From NCBI GenBank assembly GCA_035544675.1, contig DATKCA010000239.1, forward strand, positions 1 to 64,000: 64,000 nt of DNA, written 5' to 3'. This document shows positions 15,194-23,801 of the stretch, in pieces. The stretch comes from DATKCA01 sp035544675 (lineage in GTDB: Bacteria; Acidobacteriota; Thermoanaerobaculia; Gp7-AA8). A model generated the notes under the pieces. That model did not search any database and was not told the DNA's origin. It worked only from the letters and a program-made list of their open reading frames with translations. Made by a program: the position numbers and the translations under genes. How positions within the stretch are numbered: position 1 is the first letter of the stretch; each line of letters starts with the position of its first letter.

Positions 15194-16083
15194 CCGACGA
15201 CATCAAAGGTGGTGCGCCGCCGTTGCTGGCGATGGATGAGAGCGACCAGGACGCCGCCAGGAATGGCGGCGCTCCACCTGGCGGCGCCCGGCCGCAACCC
15301 GGCGCTCCGATGCCGGAGCCGGAGCTCGACGAGGCGGCATACAAGGTCACGCTGCCGTCGTTTCACGGCCCGCTCGACCTGCTCCTGCACCTGATCCGGC
15401 ACCACAGGATCGACATCTACGACATCCCCATCGTGCTCATCACCGAGCAGTACACGTCCTATCTGGACGCGATGGAGCAGCTCGACCTGGAGGTGGCGGC
15501 GGACTACATCTACATGGCGGCGCTGCTGATCCACATCAAGTCGAAGATGCTGCTGCCGCGGGACGAGAGCGGGGAGGGGGACGAAGATCCTCGCCAGGAG
15601 CTGGTCGACCGCCTGCTCGAGTACCAGCGGTTCAAGGCGGTTGCGGAGAGCTTCGCCGAGCTCGATGTCGTCCGCATGGGAATGTGGCCGCGGCCGGTCA
15701 CCCCCCGGCCAGGGATGGATGCGTCGGAGATCGACATGAGCGAGGTCTCGCTCTTCGATCTCATCGATGCGTTCCGCACCGCGTTGAATCGCTACAAGGA
15801 GGCGCACCCGCAGTCGATCGAGCTGGAGCGCCTGACCCACAAAGTCTCGGACAAGATGACCGAGCTTTACGCGACCGTCCGCGAGAAGACGCCGATCAGG
15901 CTGCAGTGGTTCCTGGAGGGGCGTGACCGCAACGAGCTGATCGCCATATTCCTGGGCATGCTGGAGCTGGTGCGCCTCGGCGGCATCTCACTGCAGCAGC
16001 GCGATAATTTCGGCGAGATCGTGATCTCGACGACGGATCAGGAGATCGATGAGGCGACCTTCGCCATGTTCGACAACAGTTGA
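15190..16083 (+). CDS. scpA: Segregation and condensation protein A
   Basis: Kleisin that bridges the SMC dimer and recruits ScpB for chromosome compaction; 297 residues. The family starts near residue 50 (YKVTLPSFHGPLDLLLHLIR, then YDIPIVLITEQYTSYLD, YIYMAALLIHIKSKMLLPRD) and ends with the winged helix that caps SMC heads (VRLGGISLQQRDNFGEIVI). The first 45 residues are not part of the family: 15208-15278 is a palindromic repeat encoding GGAPPLLAMDESDQDAARNG plus GAPP. ATG 15190 overlaps the trpS stop. This N-terminal tail should be flexible and dispensable. Confidence 0.95.
   Translation: MTDDIKGGAPPLLAMDESDQDAARNGGAPPGGARPQPGAPMPEPELDEAAYKVTLPSFHGPLDLLLHLIRHHRIDIYDIPIVLITEQYTSYLDAMEQLDLEVAADYIYMAALLIHIKSKMLLPRDESGEGDEDPRQELVDRLLEYQRFKAVAESFAELDVVRMGMWPRPVTPRPGMDASEIDMSEVSLFDLIDAFRTALNRYKEAHPQSIELERLTHKVSDKMTELYATVREKTPIRLQWFLEGRDRNELIAIFLGMLELVRLGGISLQQRDNFGEIVISTTDQEIDEATFAMFDNS
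15208..15278. repeat. In-frame palindromic element inside scpA
   Basis: GGTGGTGCGCCGCCGTTGCT... (15208-15231) is inverted at 15252-15278 (CGCCGCCAGGAATGGCGGCG...). It encodes GAPPLLA...ARNGGAPP. The secreted protein at 47228 carries the same element in the same phase. Confidence 0.85.
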
Positions 16084-16733
16084 TGAATCCAAATGAATTA
16101 CGCGCAGCACTGGAAGCCATTCTCTTCGTGAGCCACGAGCCGGTCAGCTTCGAGGAGCTTGTCGAGGCGTTCGGAGAAGAGGCCAAGGAGGCGATCGCCG
16201 CGCAGCTGGAAGAGATCAGGCGCAACCTCGACGCCAATGCCGGCGGCTTCATCCTCGAGCAGGCCGCAGGGGGATGGCGGTTTGCCACGCGCGCGGAGCA
16301 CGATGCGATTCTCAAGAAATACTTCGCCACGAAAGGGGAGAACCGCTTGTCGCTGGCCGCGCTGGAGACGCTGGCGATCATCGCTTACCGCCAGCCGGTC
16401 ACGGCACCCGAGGTGTCGGGCATCCGCGGCGTGAACACGACCGGCGTGATTCGCACGCTGCTGGAGCGGCGGATGATCCGGGTGTCGGGACGTAAGAACG
16501 TGGTGGGCAGCCCGTTTCTCTATCGGACCACGAAAGAGTTTCTCGTGCACTTCGGCCTCAACGACATCCGCGACCTGCCGCGCCTGGAGGAATTCGGCGA
16601 CCTCATTGGCGAGCCGCTGGGTGAAGACGTCGTCGCGGCCATCAACGCGGCGCCCGAAATCGACGCGTCGCAGATGATGGAAGACGCTCCAGTCGAGTTA
16701 GAATCGTCGGGCAGCGATCAGCAACGAGAGTGA
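16083..16733 (+). CDS. scpB: Segregation and condensation protein B
   Basis: Partner of ScpA in the SMC condensin; 216 residues with two winged-helix domains. Seen: LRAALEAILFVSHEPVSFEE at the N-terminus, GGWRFATRAEHDAILKKYF, and the hallmark LSLAALETLAIIAYRQPVTA with EVSGIRGVNTTGVIRTLLER. ATG 16083 overlaps the scpA stop as TGATG, favouring it over the TTG three bases earlier. The acidic C-terminal tail is typical. Its own stop overlaps the rluB ATG in the same way, so the five genes are probably translated as a coupled unit. Confidence 0.96.
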   Translation: MNPNELRAALEAILFVSHEPVSFEELVEAFGEEAKEAIAAQLEEIRRNLDANAGGFILEQAAGGWRFATRAEHDAILKKYFATKGENRLSLAALETLAIIAYRQPVTAPEVSGIRGVNTTGVIRTLLERRMIRVSGRKNVVGSPFLYRTTKEFLVHFGLNDIRDLPRLEEFGDLIGEPLGEDVVAAINAAPEIDASQMMEDAPVELESSGSDQQRE

Positions 16734-17602
16734 TGCAACCGGAGCGACTGCAGAAAATCATCGCCCACGCCGGCTTCGCGTCTCGGCGAGAGGCAGAAAC
16801 GATGATCCGGGAAGGGCGGGTGACTGTGAACGGTCGCGTGGTCACCGCTCTCGGCTCCCGCGCCGACGCCGGCAGCGATCACATCAAGGTCGACGGCAGG
16901 CTGGTCACCCGCGCCGAGACCCATCGCTACATCCTCCTGTACAAGCCGAAGGAAGTGATGACCACGGTCGAGGATCCGCAGGGACGGCGCACCGTGATCG
17001 AGCTGGTGCGCGGAGTACGCGAGCGCATTTACCCCGTCGGCCGGCTGGACTACCACTCGGAAGGCCTGGTGCTGCTCACCAACGACGGCGACCTGGCGTT
17101 CAAGGTCTCGCACCCAAAACACGGATCGGTGAAGACCTATCACGTGAAGGTCCGCGGCGTGCCCGAGCAGCGTCTGGTCGAGAAGCTCGAGCGCGGCATC
17201 ACCATCGAGGGAAAGCGAACGCTCCCCACCGAGATCGAGCGCATGAAGACGACGGGCAAGAGCGACGACGAAGGCAACAGCTGGTTCGAGGTCAAGCTGC
17301 GTGAAGGCCGCACCCATCAGATCCGCAAGATGTTCCAGGCCGTCGGTCATCCCGTCTCGAAGCTCAAGCGCGTCGCCATCGGACCGATCAGCGATCCGAA
17401 GCTGACGCCGGGAGTGTGGCGCGAGCTCACCAAGCAGGAAGTGAAGATGCTGGCCACGATGAAAGAGCAGAAGCCGGTGAAGCGGCGGACGACCAAGCCG
17501 CCACAGTCGCGGAAGAAGAGTGGGAAGGCCGTCGCATCGGCAGCCGGCAAGCGGCGCTCCACCGGCACGCGCGGCGCACGCCGCTCGACGCGTTCACGGT
17601 AG
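16733..17602 (+). CDS. rluB: 23S rRNA pseudouridine synthase, RluB/RsuA family
   Basis: 289 residues. The N-terminal S4 RNA-binding domain (ERLQKIIAHAGFASRREAET, VTVNGRVVTALGSRAD) is followed by the catalytic domain, with the nucleophile Asp in VGRLDYHSEGLVLLTNDGDL and the late motif REGRTHQIRKMFQAVGHPVSKLKRVAIGP. RluB-type enzymes isomerise U2605 of 23S rRNA; RsuA (16S) is the other possibility, but the long Lys/Arg-rich tail (about residues 245-289) and position next to scpB favour RluB. ATG 16733 overlaps the scpB stop (TGATG). Confidence 0.92.
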   Translation: MQPERLQKIIAHAGFASRREAETMIREGRVTVNGRVVTALGSRADAGSDHIKVDGRLVTRAETHRYILLYKPKEVMTTVEDPQGRRTVIELVRGVRERIYPVGRLDYHSEGLVLLTNDGDLAFKVSHPKHGSVKTYHVKVRGVPEQRLVEKLERGITIEGKRTLPTEIERMKTTGKSDDEGNSWFEVKLREGRTHQIRKMFQAVGHPVSKLKRVAIGPISDPKLTPGVWRELTKQEVKMLATMKEQKPVKRRTTKPPQSRKKSGKAVASAAGKRRSTGTRGARRSTRSR

Positions 17603-17610
17603 GAACTTCT

Positions 17611-18291
17611 GTGACCGCCCCCCTCATCGTGGCCATCGACGGCCCTTCAGGCGTGGGAAAGAGCACCACGAGCAGGATGGTGGCCCGCGAGCTGAACATC
17701 CCGCACATCGACACCGGCGCCATGTACCGGGCCATCGGGCTGGCCGCCAAGCGGGCCGGAGCCGGCTTTCGCGATGCCACCGCGCTCGAGCGCATTGCCG
17801 GCGCCGCCGGCATCGAGTTCGTCCCTGGCGAGACACCGCGGGTCCTGCTCGACGGGGAAGACGTCACATCCCTGCTCCGCACGCCGGAGATCAGCATGGC
17901 CGCGAGCGATGTCTCTGCAGTACCGGCAGTTCGCCGCGTCCTGGTCCGTCTGCAGCAGCAGTTGGGGCGGCGGGCCGGGGGGGTCCTGGAGGGGCGGGAC
18001 ATCGGCACCGTGGTCTTTCCGGAGACCCCGCACAAGTTCTTCCTCACCGCGACCGCGCAGGTGCGCGCGGAACGGCGCTATCGCGAGCTGGTGGCCAGGG
18101 GGACGCCGGTGGCCTTCGAGACTGTGCTCGGCGAGACCACCCGGCGCGACGAGCAGGACTCGTCGAGAGAGGACTCGCCGCTCACCTATGACGCAAGCTA
18201 CACGGTCATCGACACTTCGGAGCTCACGATCCCCGAAGTAGTGGACGTCATCGTTCAATCGGTCCGGGAAAGGATGAAGGATGAAGGCTGA
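17611..18291 (+). CDS. cmk: Cytidylate kinase
   Basis: Phosphorylates CMP/dCMP with ATP; 226 residues. It has the P-loop AIDGPSGVGKSTTSR at residues 8-22, HIDTGAMYRAIGL, the CMP-binding insert LEGRDIGTVVFPETPHKFFL, and the lid Arg cluster RRDEQDSSREDSPL. GTG 17611 gives the normal N-terminus, with AGGA 9 bases upstream. It lies 8 bases after rluB and ahead of rpsA, an order also seen in E. coli. The last codons (MKDEG-stop) are made by GGATGAA heptamers that continue into the gap, so the repeat array has set the C-terminus. Confidence 0.97.
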   Translation: MTAPLIVAIDGPSGVGKSTTSRMVARELNIPHIDTGAMYRAIGLAAKRAGAGFRDATALERIAGAAGIEFVPGETPRVLLDGEDVTSLLRTPEISMAASDVSAVPAVRRVLVRLQQQLGRRAGGVLEGRDIGTVVFPETPHKFFLTATAQVRAERRYRELVARGTPVAFETVLGETTRRDEQDSSREDSPLTYDASYTVIDTSELTIPEVVDVIVQSVRERMKDEG

Positions 18292-18346
18292 AGGCTGAAC
18301 GCGTGGAAGTTATTCATCTTTCATCCTGCATCCTTCATCCTTCAAA
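18269..18346. repeat. GGATGAA heptamer hairpin between cmk and rpsA
   Basis: Left arm 18269-18300 includes the cmk stop; the right arm is 18313-18346. The loop begins GAACGCGTGGA, as in the related element at 26.47 kb, showing that the two are copies of one element and not independent slippage products. Confidence 0.8.
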
Positions 18347-18357
18347 CCCCTCGTTCC

Positions 18358-18386
18358 TTGACGGTGTTCGTCCCCCCCGCTAAACT
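18358..18386 (+). promoter_or_regulatory. Sigma-70-type promoter of rpsA
   Basis: TTGACG (18358-18363), a 17-base spacer and TAAACT (18381-18386): the best -35/-10 pair in the window. It predicts a leader of about 100 bases before ATG 18493, long enough for autogenous control by S1. Confidence 0.65.
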
Positions 18387-18492
18387 CCCGATTTCGGCGC
18401 GTATCAACAATTTACGTTGATTTCCAGCCGCGCAAGCCGCCGGAGGGAGCCACTCTTTTGCCCCCCGGCCGCCAGGGAGGTTTCGCGAGTTC

Positions 18493-20211
18493 ATGGCGTC
18501 CCAAGACGATCCGAAGAAGCCGCCGCAGCCGTCGCGTCCGGCGGACGCCAGTAACAATCTGGAAGGCCTTGGCATGGAGGAGCTTCTCGACCTCTATGAC
18601 AAGAAGATGGCGACATTTGCAGAGGGCGAGATCGTCCGCGGCCGCGTCGTCAAAGTCACTGCCTCCGAGGTGGTCGTCGATATCGGTTACAAGTCGGAGG
18701 GGTTGCTTCCGATCAACCAGGTCACCGGCTACGACGGGACGGTCAAGATCAAGGCAGGCGACGAGATCGACGTTTTCGTCGAACGTCTAGAAGATGCATC
18801 AGGTTACGTCGCCCTCTCTCGGGAAAAAGCAGAGCGGATGCTGGTCTGGGACCGCATCGAGGCGGCCTTCAAGGCGGACGAGGCGATCACCGGTCGCGTG
18901 GTCGACCGCGTGAAGGGCGGTCTCTCCGTCGATGTTGGTGGAATCAAAGCATTTCTGCCCGGCTCCCTCATCGACACCAAGCCGATCAAGAACCTCGACG
19001 CGCTGCGCGGACAGGAGCATCGGTTCAAGATCGTCTCCTTCGACAAGAAGCGGGCGAACGTCGTTCTGTCGCGCCGGGCCATCGTCGAGGTCGAGCAGCA
19101 GGCCCAGAAGCAGGTCACTTTCGGCCGGCTCGAGGAAGGGAAGCTGACGCACGGCGTGGTCAAGAACATCACCGACTACGGCGTATTCGTCGACCTGGGC
19201 GGGGTGGACGGGCTGCTCCACATCACCGACATCTCCTGGGGCCGGGTCAACCATCCCTCCGAGTACTTCAACGTCGGCGACGAGATCGAAGTGGTCGTCC
19301 TCCGCTTCGATCCGGCGGCCGAGCGCGTGTCCCTCGGCTACAAGCAGAAGACCCAGGACCCCTGGTCGGACGTGGTCCAGCGTTATCCGCTGGGCAGCAA
19401 AGTCGGCGGCAAGGTCGTCTCACTGGCCGACTACGGCGCGTTCGTCGAACTCGAGGAAGGCGTGGAAGGTCTCATCCACGTGAGCGAGATGTCGTGGACC
19501 AAGAAGGTCCGAAACCCGTCGAAGGTCCTCGCCGTGGGCGGACACATCGAGGCCGTTGTCTCCGACGTGAACATCCAGAACCGGCGGATCTCCCTGTCGC
19601 TGAAGGCGCTCGAGCAGAACCCCTGGGACACGATCGCGGAACGCTACCCGGTCGGAGCGGTCATCACGGGCAAGGTTCGCAACCTGACGGACTTCGGCGC
19701 ATTCGTGGAAGTCGAGGAAGGCATCGACGGCCTGATCCACATCTCCGACATGTCGTGGAACCGCCGCCTCAAGCACCCCAACGAGGTGCTGAAGAAGGGC
19801 GACACCGTGCAGGCGCGGGTCATCAACGTCGACGGAGAGAACCAGCGGCTGTCGCTTTCCATCCGGGAGTTCCTGCCCAACGAGTGGGAGAACTTCGCGA
19901 AGGCGCACAATATCGGCGACGAGGTGATCGGTGGGATCGCCAAGATCACCGACTTCGGCCTGTTCATCCGCCTGGCCGAAGGTGTGGAGGGGCTGGCGCA
20001 CGTTTCCGAGGTCCAGCGCGACGCGAAGGTGAAGCTCGACAAGATGTTCAAGCCGGGCGACGTGGTGCGGACCCGCATCATCAAGATCGATTCGGGCGAG
20101 CGGAAGATCGGACTGACCACGCGGGACGTGGAGCCGCTCACCGACGAAGAGCGCGCCAAACACGAGCCGCAGCACGTCGAAGAAGAACCTACCGAGCACG
20201 ACAATGTCTGA
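18493..20211 (+). CDS. rpsA: 30S ribosomal protein S1
   Basis: mRNA-binding ribosomal protein, 572 residues, with six S1 (OB-fold) repeats. Repeats 3-6 are very alike and recognisable by KNITDYGVFVDLGGVDGLLH, LADYGAFVELEEGVEGLIHV, LTDFGAFVEVEEGIDGLIHI and ITDFGLFIRLAEGVEGLAHV, each followed by a W-x-x-x or similar turn. The N-terminal 30 residues are poly-Pro/Ser-like and bind the ribosome through S2. The last eight bases overlap the sppA start. Retention of a full six-repeat S1 fits a genome where many genes lack Shine-Dalgarno sequences, although leaderless mRNAs themselves need little S1. Confidence 0.97.
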   Translation: MASQDDPKKPPQPSRPADASNNLEGLGMEELLDLYDKKMATFAEGEIVRGRVVKVTASEVVVDIGYKSEGLLPINQVTGYDGTVKIKAGDEIDVFVERLEDASGYVALSREKAERMLVWDRIEAAFKADEAITGRVVDRVKGGLSVDVGGIKAFLPGSLIDTKPIKNLDALRGQEHRFKIVSFDKKRANVVLSRRAIVEVEQQAQKQVTFGRLEEGKLTHGVVKNITDYGVFVDLGGVDGLLHITDISWGRVNHPSEYFNVGDEIEVVVLRFDPAAERVSLGYKQKTQDPWSDVVQRYPLGSKVGGKVVSLADYGAFVELEEGVEGLIHVSEMSWTKKVRNPSKVLAVGGHIEAVVSDVNIQNRRISLSLKALEQNPWDTIAERYPVGAVITGKVRNLTDFGAFVEVEEGIDGLIHISDMSWNRRLKHPNEVLKKGDTVQARVINVDGENQRLSLSIREFLPNEWENFAKAHNIGDEVIGGIAKITDFGLFIRLAEGVEGLAHVSEVQRDAKVKLDKMFKPGDVVRTRIIKIDSGERKIGLTTRDVEPLTDEERAKHEPQHVEEEPTEHDNV

Positions 20212-21223
20212 ATTCGAGCCAGAAAAACCGGATGGAGCGCGGGTGTCCCCACCCGCGCCCGCCCAGGAACCCGCGGGTGAGGACACCCGCGCCCCACAGG
20301 TCATCGTGGAAGTGCCGGCGCCTCGCAAGTCGCGCACGGGGATGTTCTTCATCGGCGCCCTCAGCGGCTGCGCGTTCGTCGTCCTGGGCGGCCTGCTCCT
20401 CGTGCTGGCCGTGGCGGGCAGCCGGGGCGGCGGCGAGCTGAGTCTCAGCACGCAGAAGATCGCCATCATCACCATCGAAGGCGAGATCTTCGAATCGCGC
20501 GCCACCATCGAGGCCATCCACAGATACGCCAACAACGCGACGGTCAAGGGCATCGTCATGCGGATCAACAGTCCGGGGGGCGCCATCGCACCGTCGCAGG
20601 AGATCTACTCGGAGATCCTGAAGACGAAGCGCAAGAGCGGCAAGCCGTTCGTGGCCTCCTTCGACACGGTCGCGGCCTCGGGCGGGTTCTACATCGCCGC
20701 GGCGTGCGATCGCATCGTCGCCAATCCGGGCTCGATCACGGGATCGATCGGCGTGATCCTGCAGTGGGTCGAGATCGAAGATCTGCTGCGCTGGGCCAGG
20801 ATGAATCCGGAGACCATCACCAGCGGAGCTCTCAAGGCCGCCGGCTCTCCTTTCAAAGAACTGAGCGAGCAGGAGAGGCAGTACCTCCAGCGCGTGGTCG
20901 TACAGCTGCACACGCAGTTCGTCAAGGCCGTCGCTGCCGGCCGCCGCGGCAAGATCACCGAGGAGCAGGTGCAGGCGGTCGCGGATGGAAGGGTGTTCAC
21001 GGGAGAAGAAGCGGTCACCCTGAAGCTCGTGGACGAACTGGGGAACCTCGACGACGCCGTGAACACGGCGGCTAAGCTGGCCGGGATCAAGGGCGATCCG
21101 GCCACGATTTACCCGCGGCGGCGCCAACCGACCCTGATCGATCTGCTCAGCGATGGCGGAGCGGACTCCATGATCGAACGAATCGTGAATCGCCGGGCAG
21201 CCCGGTTTCTCTACAAGTGGTAA
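20204..21223 (+). CDS. sppA: Signal peptide peptidase SppA (36K type)
   Basis: Inner-membrane serine protease that degrades cleaved signal peptides; 339 residues. One membrane span (MFFIGALSGCAFVVLGGLLL, about 47-66) precedes a ClpP-like fold: IVMRINSPGGAIAPSQEIYS, the nucleophile Ser about 159 in TVAASGGFYIAAACDRIV, GSITGSIGVI, and the general base Lys about 211 in SGALKAAGSPFKELSEQE. Residues 10-32 are encoded by a palindromic element (20231-20298). The start ATG 20204 overlaps rpsA by eight bases. Ends RFLYKW. Confidence 0.95.
   Translation: MSEFEPEKPDGARVSPPAPAQEPAGEDTRAPQVIVEVPAPRKSRTGMFFIGALSGCAFVVLGGLLLVLAVAGSRGGGELSLSTQKIAIITIEGEIFESRATIEAIHRYANNATVKGIVMRINSPGGAIAPSQEIYSEILKTKRKSGKPFVASFDTVAASGGFYIAAACDRIVANPGSITGSIGVILQWVEIEDLLRWARMNPETITSGALKAAGSPFKELSEQERQYLQRVVVQLHTQFVKAVAAGRRGKITEEQVQAVADGRVFTGEEAVTLKLVDELGNLDDAVNTAAKLAGIKGDPATIYPRRRQPTLIDLLSDGGADSMIERIVNRRAARFLYKW
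20231..20298. repeat. In-frame palindromic element inside sppA
   Basis: GATGGAGCGCGGGTGTCCCC... pairs with GCGGGTGAGGACACCCGCGC..., two inverted palindromic units. It encodes DGARVSPPAPAQEPAGEDTR-AP in the cytoplasmic tail. The uracil-DNA glycosylase gene carries the same element in the same phase. Confidence 0.85.
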
Positions 21224-21255
21224 GCAGCGCGGCTGCAGAGTGTGAGGAGGCTACT

Positions 21256-21645
21256 GTGGAGCAAAACGACGATCTCGAACCGAACGACGGCAGCGCCAAA
21301 GCCGGAGTGATGACCAAGGCGGAGCTGGTCGATGAAGTCGCGCGCGTCGTCCAGTTGACGAAGAAGCAGGCCGAGGCGATCGTCAACATCGTCTTCGACT
21401 CGATCGTCGAATCTCTCCGCGCCGGGCAGAAAATCGAGCTCCGCGGCTTCGGAAGCTTCCGCCTGCGCAGCCGGAAGTCACGCACCGGACGCAACCCCAA
21501 GACCGGCGAGAAGGTGGAAGTGCCGTCCAAGAAGATTCCGTATTTCAAGCCGGGCAAGGAGCTGAAGGAGCTCATCAACAAAGTCCTGTCGGACTCCCCG
21601 AGCGGCCCCGCGCCCAGCGCCGAGGAGCGGGCCGCCGGCGAGTAG
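21256..21645 (+). CDS. HU/IHF-family DNA-binding protein
   Basis: Nucleoid protein, 129 residues. The family core runs from residue 19 (MTKAELVDEVARVVQLTKKQ, AIVNIVFDSIVESL) through the beta-arm (ELRGFGSFRLRSRKSRTGRN-PKTGE) to PYFKPGKELKELIN. The arm carries RNPKTGE, as in IHF and HU alike, so the subtype is open. Start GTG 21256 is chosen because GAGGAGG sits five bases upstream, one of the few strong Shine-Dalgarno sequences in the window; ATG 21310 is the alternative and would remove an 18-residue acidic tail. An acidic C-terminal tail is also present. Confidence 0.9.
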   Translation: MEQNDDLEPNDGSAKAGVMTKAELVDEVARVVQLTKKQAEAIVNIVFDSIVESLRAGQKIELRGFGSFRLRSRKSRTGRNPKTGEKVEVPSKKIPYFKPGKELKELINKVLSDSPSGPAPSAEERAAGE

Positions 21646-22151
21646 TGCAGATTCTCTTCACCCCCTGGAGGTATTCATACTTGACCTCGCCCCGGAGCGA
21701 GACGCCACAGGCATGCATCTTCTGCGCGGCCTCGACCTCGAAGGATCCCAGAGAGACTCTGACTCTGTTGCGCACTGATCGGGCTCTGGTGATGCTGAAC
21801 CGTTACCCCTACACCAATGGGCATCTCATGATTGCCCCCGTGGCGCATGAGGCCCGCCTCTTCGACAGCGACGACGAGGCCCTGCGCGCGCTCATCGGAC
21901 TCACCGCCGAGGCGCAGCGGATCCTCTCGGACGTCTATCATCCGGACGGCTTCAACGTCGGCATGAACTTCGGGCAGGTCGCCGGCGCCGGCGTGGCCGA
22001 TCACTACCACATGCACATCGTTCCCCGCTGGAGCGGGGACTCGAGCTTCATGACCGTCACGGCGGGCACACGGCTGGTTCCCGAGGACCTCGGGACGACG
22101 TTCGAGAAACTGGAGCCGTATTTCAGCAGCGTCGGCAGAAACCGGTCATGA
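21645..22151 (+). CDS. HIT-family nucleotide hydrolase/phosphorylase
   Basis: 168 residues. The histidine triad HYHMHIVPR is the catalytic loop, and NRYPYTNGHLMIAPVAHEAR is the nucleotide-binding strand of the AP4A phosphorylase/HIT branch. CIFC near residue 24 could bind zinc, with the later triad region. It probably hydrolyses or phosphorolyses dinucleoside polyphosphates or AMP adducts in the cytoplasm. GTG 21645 shares its first base with the stop of the HU gene; the stop overlaps the next ATG (ATGA). Confidence 0.9.
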   Translation: MQILFTPWRYSYLTSPRSETPQACIFCAASTSKDPRETLTLLRTDRALVMLNRYPYTNGHLMIAPVAHEARLFDSDDEALRALIGLTAEAQRILSDVYHPDGFNVGMNFGQVAGAGVADHYHMHIVPRWSGDSSFMTVTAGTRLVPEDLGTTFEKLEPYFSSVGRNRS

Positions 22152-22519
22152 ATAAGCGCTCGATCGTCGCCATGGTCCTGGCATACCTCGTCCCCGGCGC
22201 CGGCCACTTCTACCTCGGCCACCGCGGCCGGGCTCTGGCGTTCTTCGCCATCGTGGTCCTCATGTTCGTGATCGGCCTGTCCATTGACGGGAACCTGTAC
22301 ACCCTCCGGGAGAGCGGCCGCGCTCTTCTGAAGGTGCTGGCCAGCCTTGGCTCCATGGGTGCAGGGATCCTCTACTTCGTGGCGCGGGCGCTTGGCGATC
22401 ACGGCGACGTCACGTCCTTGACGTACGAGTACGGCACGACGTTCACGCTCACGGCAGGGCTGATGAACATGCTTCTGGTCCTGGACTGCTTCGACATCGC
22501 GGAAGGGCGGAAGCAATGA
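22148..22519 (+). CDS. Small membrane protein of unknown function (possibly DUF6677)
   Basis: 123 residues with about three hydrophobic helices: VAMVLAYLVPGAGHFYLGHR, AFFAIVVLMFVIGLSI and LTAGLMNMLLVLDCFDIAEG. The opening PGAGHFYLGHRGRAL resembles the TM2-type turn seen in small membrane proteins, and the whole looks like a family found beside HIT and lpxB genes in Acidobacteriota; I am not certain of the family name. ATG 22148 overlaps the HIT gene stop, and its stop overlaps the next ATG, so it is co-translated with the lipid A genes. Confidence 0.75.
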   Translation: MNKRSIVAMVLAYLVPGAGHFYLGHRGRALAFFAIVVLMFVIGLSIDGNLYTLRESGRALLKVLASLGSMGAGILYFVARALGDHGDVTSLTYEYGTTFTLTAGLMNMLLVLDCFDIAEGRKQ

Positions 22520-22701
22520 GCCTGCTGCGGAATCACATCGCGCTGATGTTCCTGTACGCGATCGGGACAGCCCTTTTTTTCACGCTCCTGTGGAAGACGG
22601 ACCGTCCCGAGCGCATTCGCTTCTTCCTCTTCGTCTTCATCTCTCTTTTCTTCGGCGGGATCGCACTCGGCTGGGTGATGTACCCGTTCCCGCTCAAATG
22701 A
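22516..22701 (+). CDS. 61-residue two-helix membrane protein
   Basis: Two hydrophobic segments, IALMFLYAIGTALFFTLLWK and FFLFVFISLFFGGIALGWVM, separated by a basic turn (TDRPERIR). No family is recognised. It is tied by four-base overlaps to genes on both sides (the upstream membrane protein and lpxB), which argues that it is real and translated. Its position suggests a role with lipid A synthesis or transport; that is inference only. Confidence 0.65.
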   Translation: MSLLRNHIALMFLYAIGTALFFTLLWKTDRPERIRFFLFVFISLFFGGIALGWVMYPFPLK

Positions 22702-23801
22702 AACTTGCCGTCGTCGCCGGCGAGGCCTCCGGCGACCTTCACGCGGCCGACGTGGTCCGCGAGCTCAGGAGACTCTCCGGGAACGTCGAGAGCTTCGGCA
22801 TCGGCGGGGATCTGCTGGCGCGGCAGGGGACGCGCATCCTCCATCACGCGCGCGAGATGGGCATCGTCGGACTGTTCAACGTCGTCCGTCATCTCGGGAT
22901 GTTCGCGCGGGTGTTCCGCGAGCTGATGGCTGCGATCGAGAGCGAGCGCCCCGACGTGGTGCTTCTGGTCGACTATCCGGACTTCAACCTGCGGGTGGCG
23001 CGCCGCTGCAAGAAGCTGGGACTGCGCGTGGTGTATTACATCTCACCGCAGCTGTGGGCCTGGCGGCGGGGCAGGGTCAAGGACATCGCCAGGGTCGTCG
23101 ACCACATGGTCGTGATCCTCCCCTTCGAGGAGGATCTCTACCGGCAGCACGGCGTGCCGGTGACGTACGTCGGCCATCCGCTGATCGAGCAGCTGGCGAT
23201 GATCCGCCGCGCCAGACCGAAGCCGGGGGTCCTGCGCACGGCGCTGCTGCCGGGGTCGAGGCGGATGGAAGTGCGCTCGCTGCTCCCGCCGATGCTGGAC
23301 GCCGTCGAGATCCTGCGCCGCGATCACCAGGTCGAGGCCTACGTCATCCAGGCCCCCACCATCGACTACTACGATCTGGAAAAGGTCCTCAGACAGCGGA
23401 GGGCGGACATCCCCATCCTCCCGCACGATCGCGCCGAAGCGGTGTCGGCATCCGACGTGGCGCTCTCGTCGTCCGGCACAGCCACGCTCGAATGCGCGAT
23501 CCTCGGCACTCCGGTGGTGGTGATGTACAAGCTGAGTGCGGCGACGTATCAGCTGGCCCGGCGGCTGGTCAGGCTGCCGCATTTCAGCCTGGTCAACATC
23601 ATCGCCGGACGCGAGGTCGTTCCGGAGCTGATCCAGGGAGAGGTCAACGGCGAGCGGATCGCGCAGGAGGTACGCTCGCTGCTCGCTCCCGAGCGGTATG
23701 CGAAGGTCGTGGAGGAGCTGCTCGAGGTGAAGGCCAGGCTGGGCGGGCCGGGCGCGAGCAGCCGCGCCGCCGAAGCGATAATGACCGTGGTGAACCGATG
23801 A
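22698..23801 (+). CDS. lpxB: Lipid-A-disaccharide synthase
   Basis: GT19 glycosyltransferase that condenses UDP-diacylglucosamine with lipid X at the inner membrane; 367 residues. Signature runs: LAVVAGEASGDLHAADVVRE, ESFGIGGDLLARQGTRILHH, DVVLLVDYPDFNLRVARRCK, VVYYISPQLWAWRRGRVKDI and SSSGTATLECAILGTPVVVM. ATG 22698 overlaps the preceding stop; the longer open frame is a read-through. The stop overlaps the msbA ATG. With msbA and kdsD it shows that the organism makes lipopolysaccharide. Confidence 0.97.
   Translation: MKLAVVAGEASGDLHAADVVRELRRLSGNVESFGIGGDLLARQGTRILHHAREMGIVGLFNVVRHLGMFARVFRELMAAIESERPDVVLLVDYPDFNLRVARRCKKLGLRVVYYISPQLWAWRRGRVKDIARVVDHMVVILPFEEDLYRQHGVPVTYVGHPLIEQLAMIRRARPKPGVLRTALLPGSRRMEVRSLLPPMLDAVEILRRDHQVEAYVIQAPTIDYYDLEKVLRQRRADIPILPHDRAEAVSASDVALSSSGTATLECAILGTPVVVMYKLSAATYQLARRLVRLPHFSLVNIIAGREVVPELIQGEVNGERIAQEVRSLLAPERYAKVVEELLEVKARLGGPGASSRAAEAIMTVVNR

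Noticed and set aside
19420..20586. 388-codon minus-strand frame opposite rpsA/sppA
   Set aside because: Composition is that of an antisense shadow, and rpsA and sppA fully explain the region.
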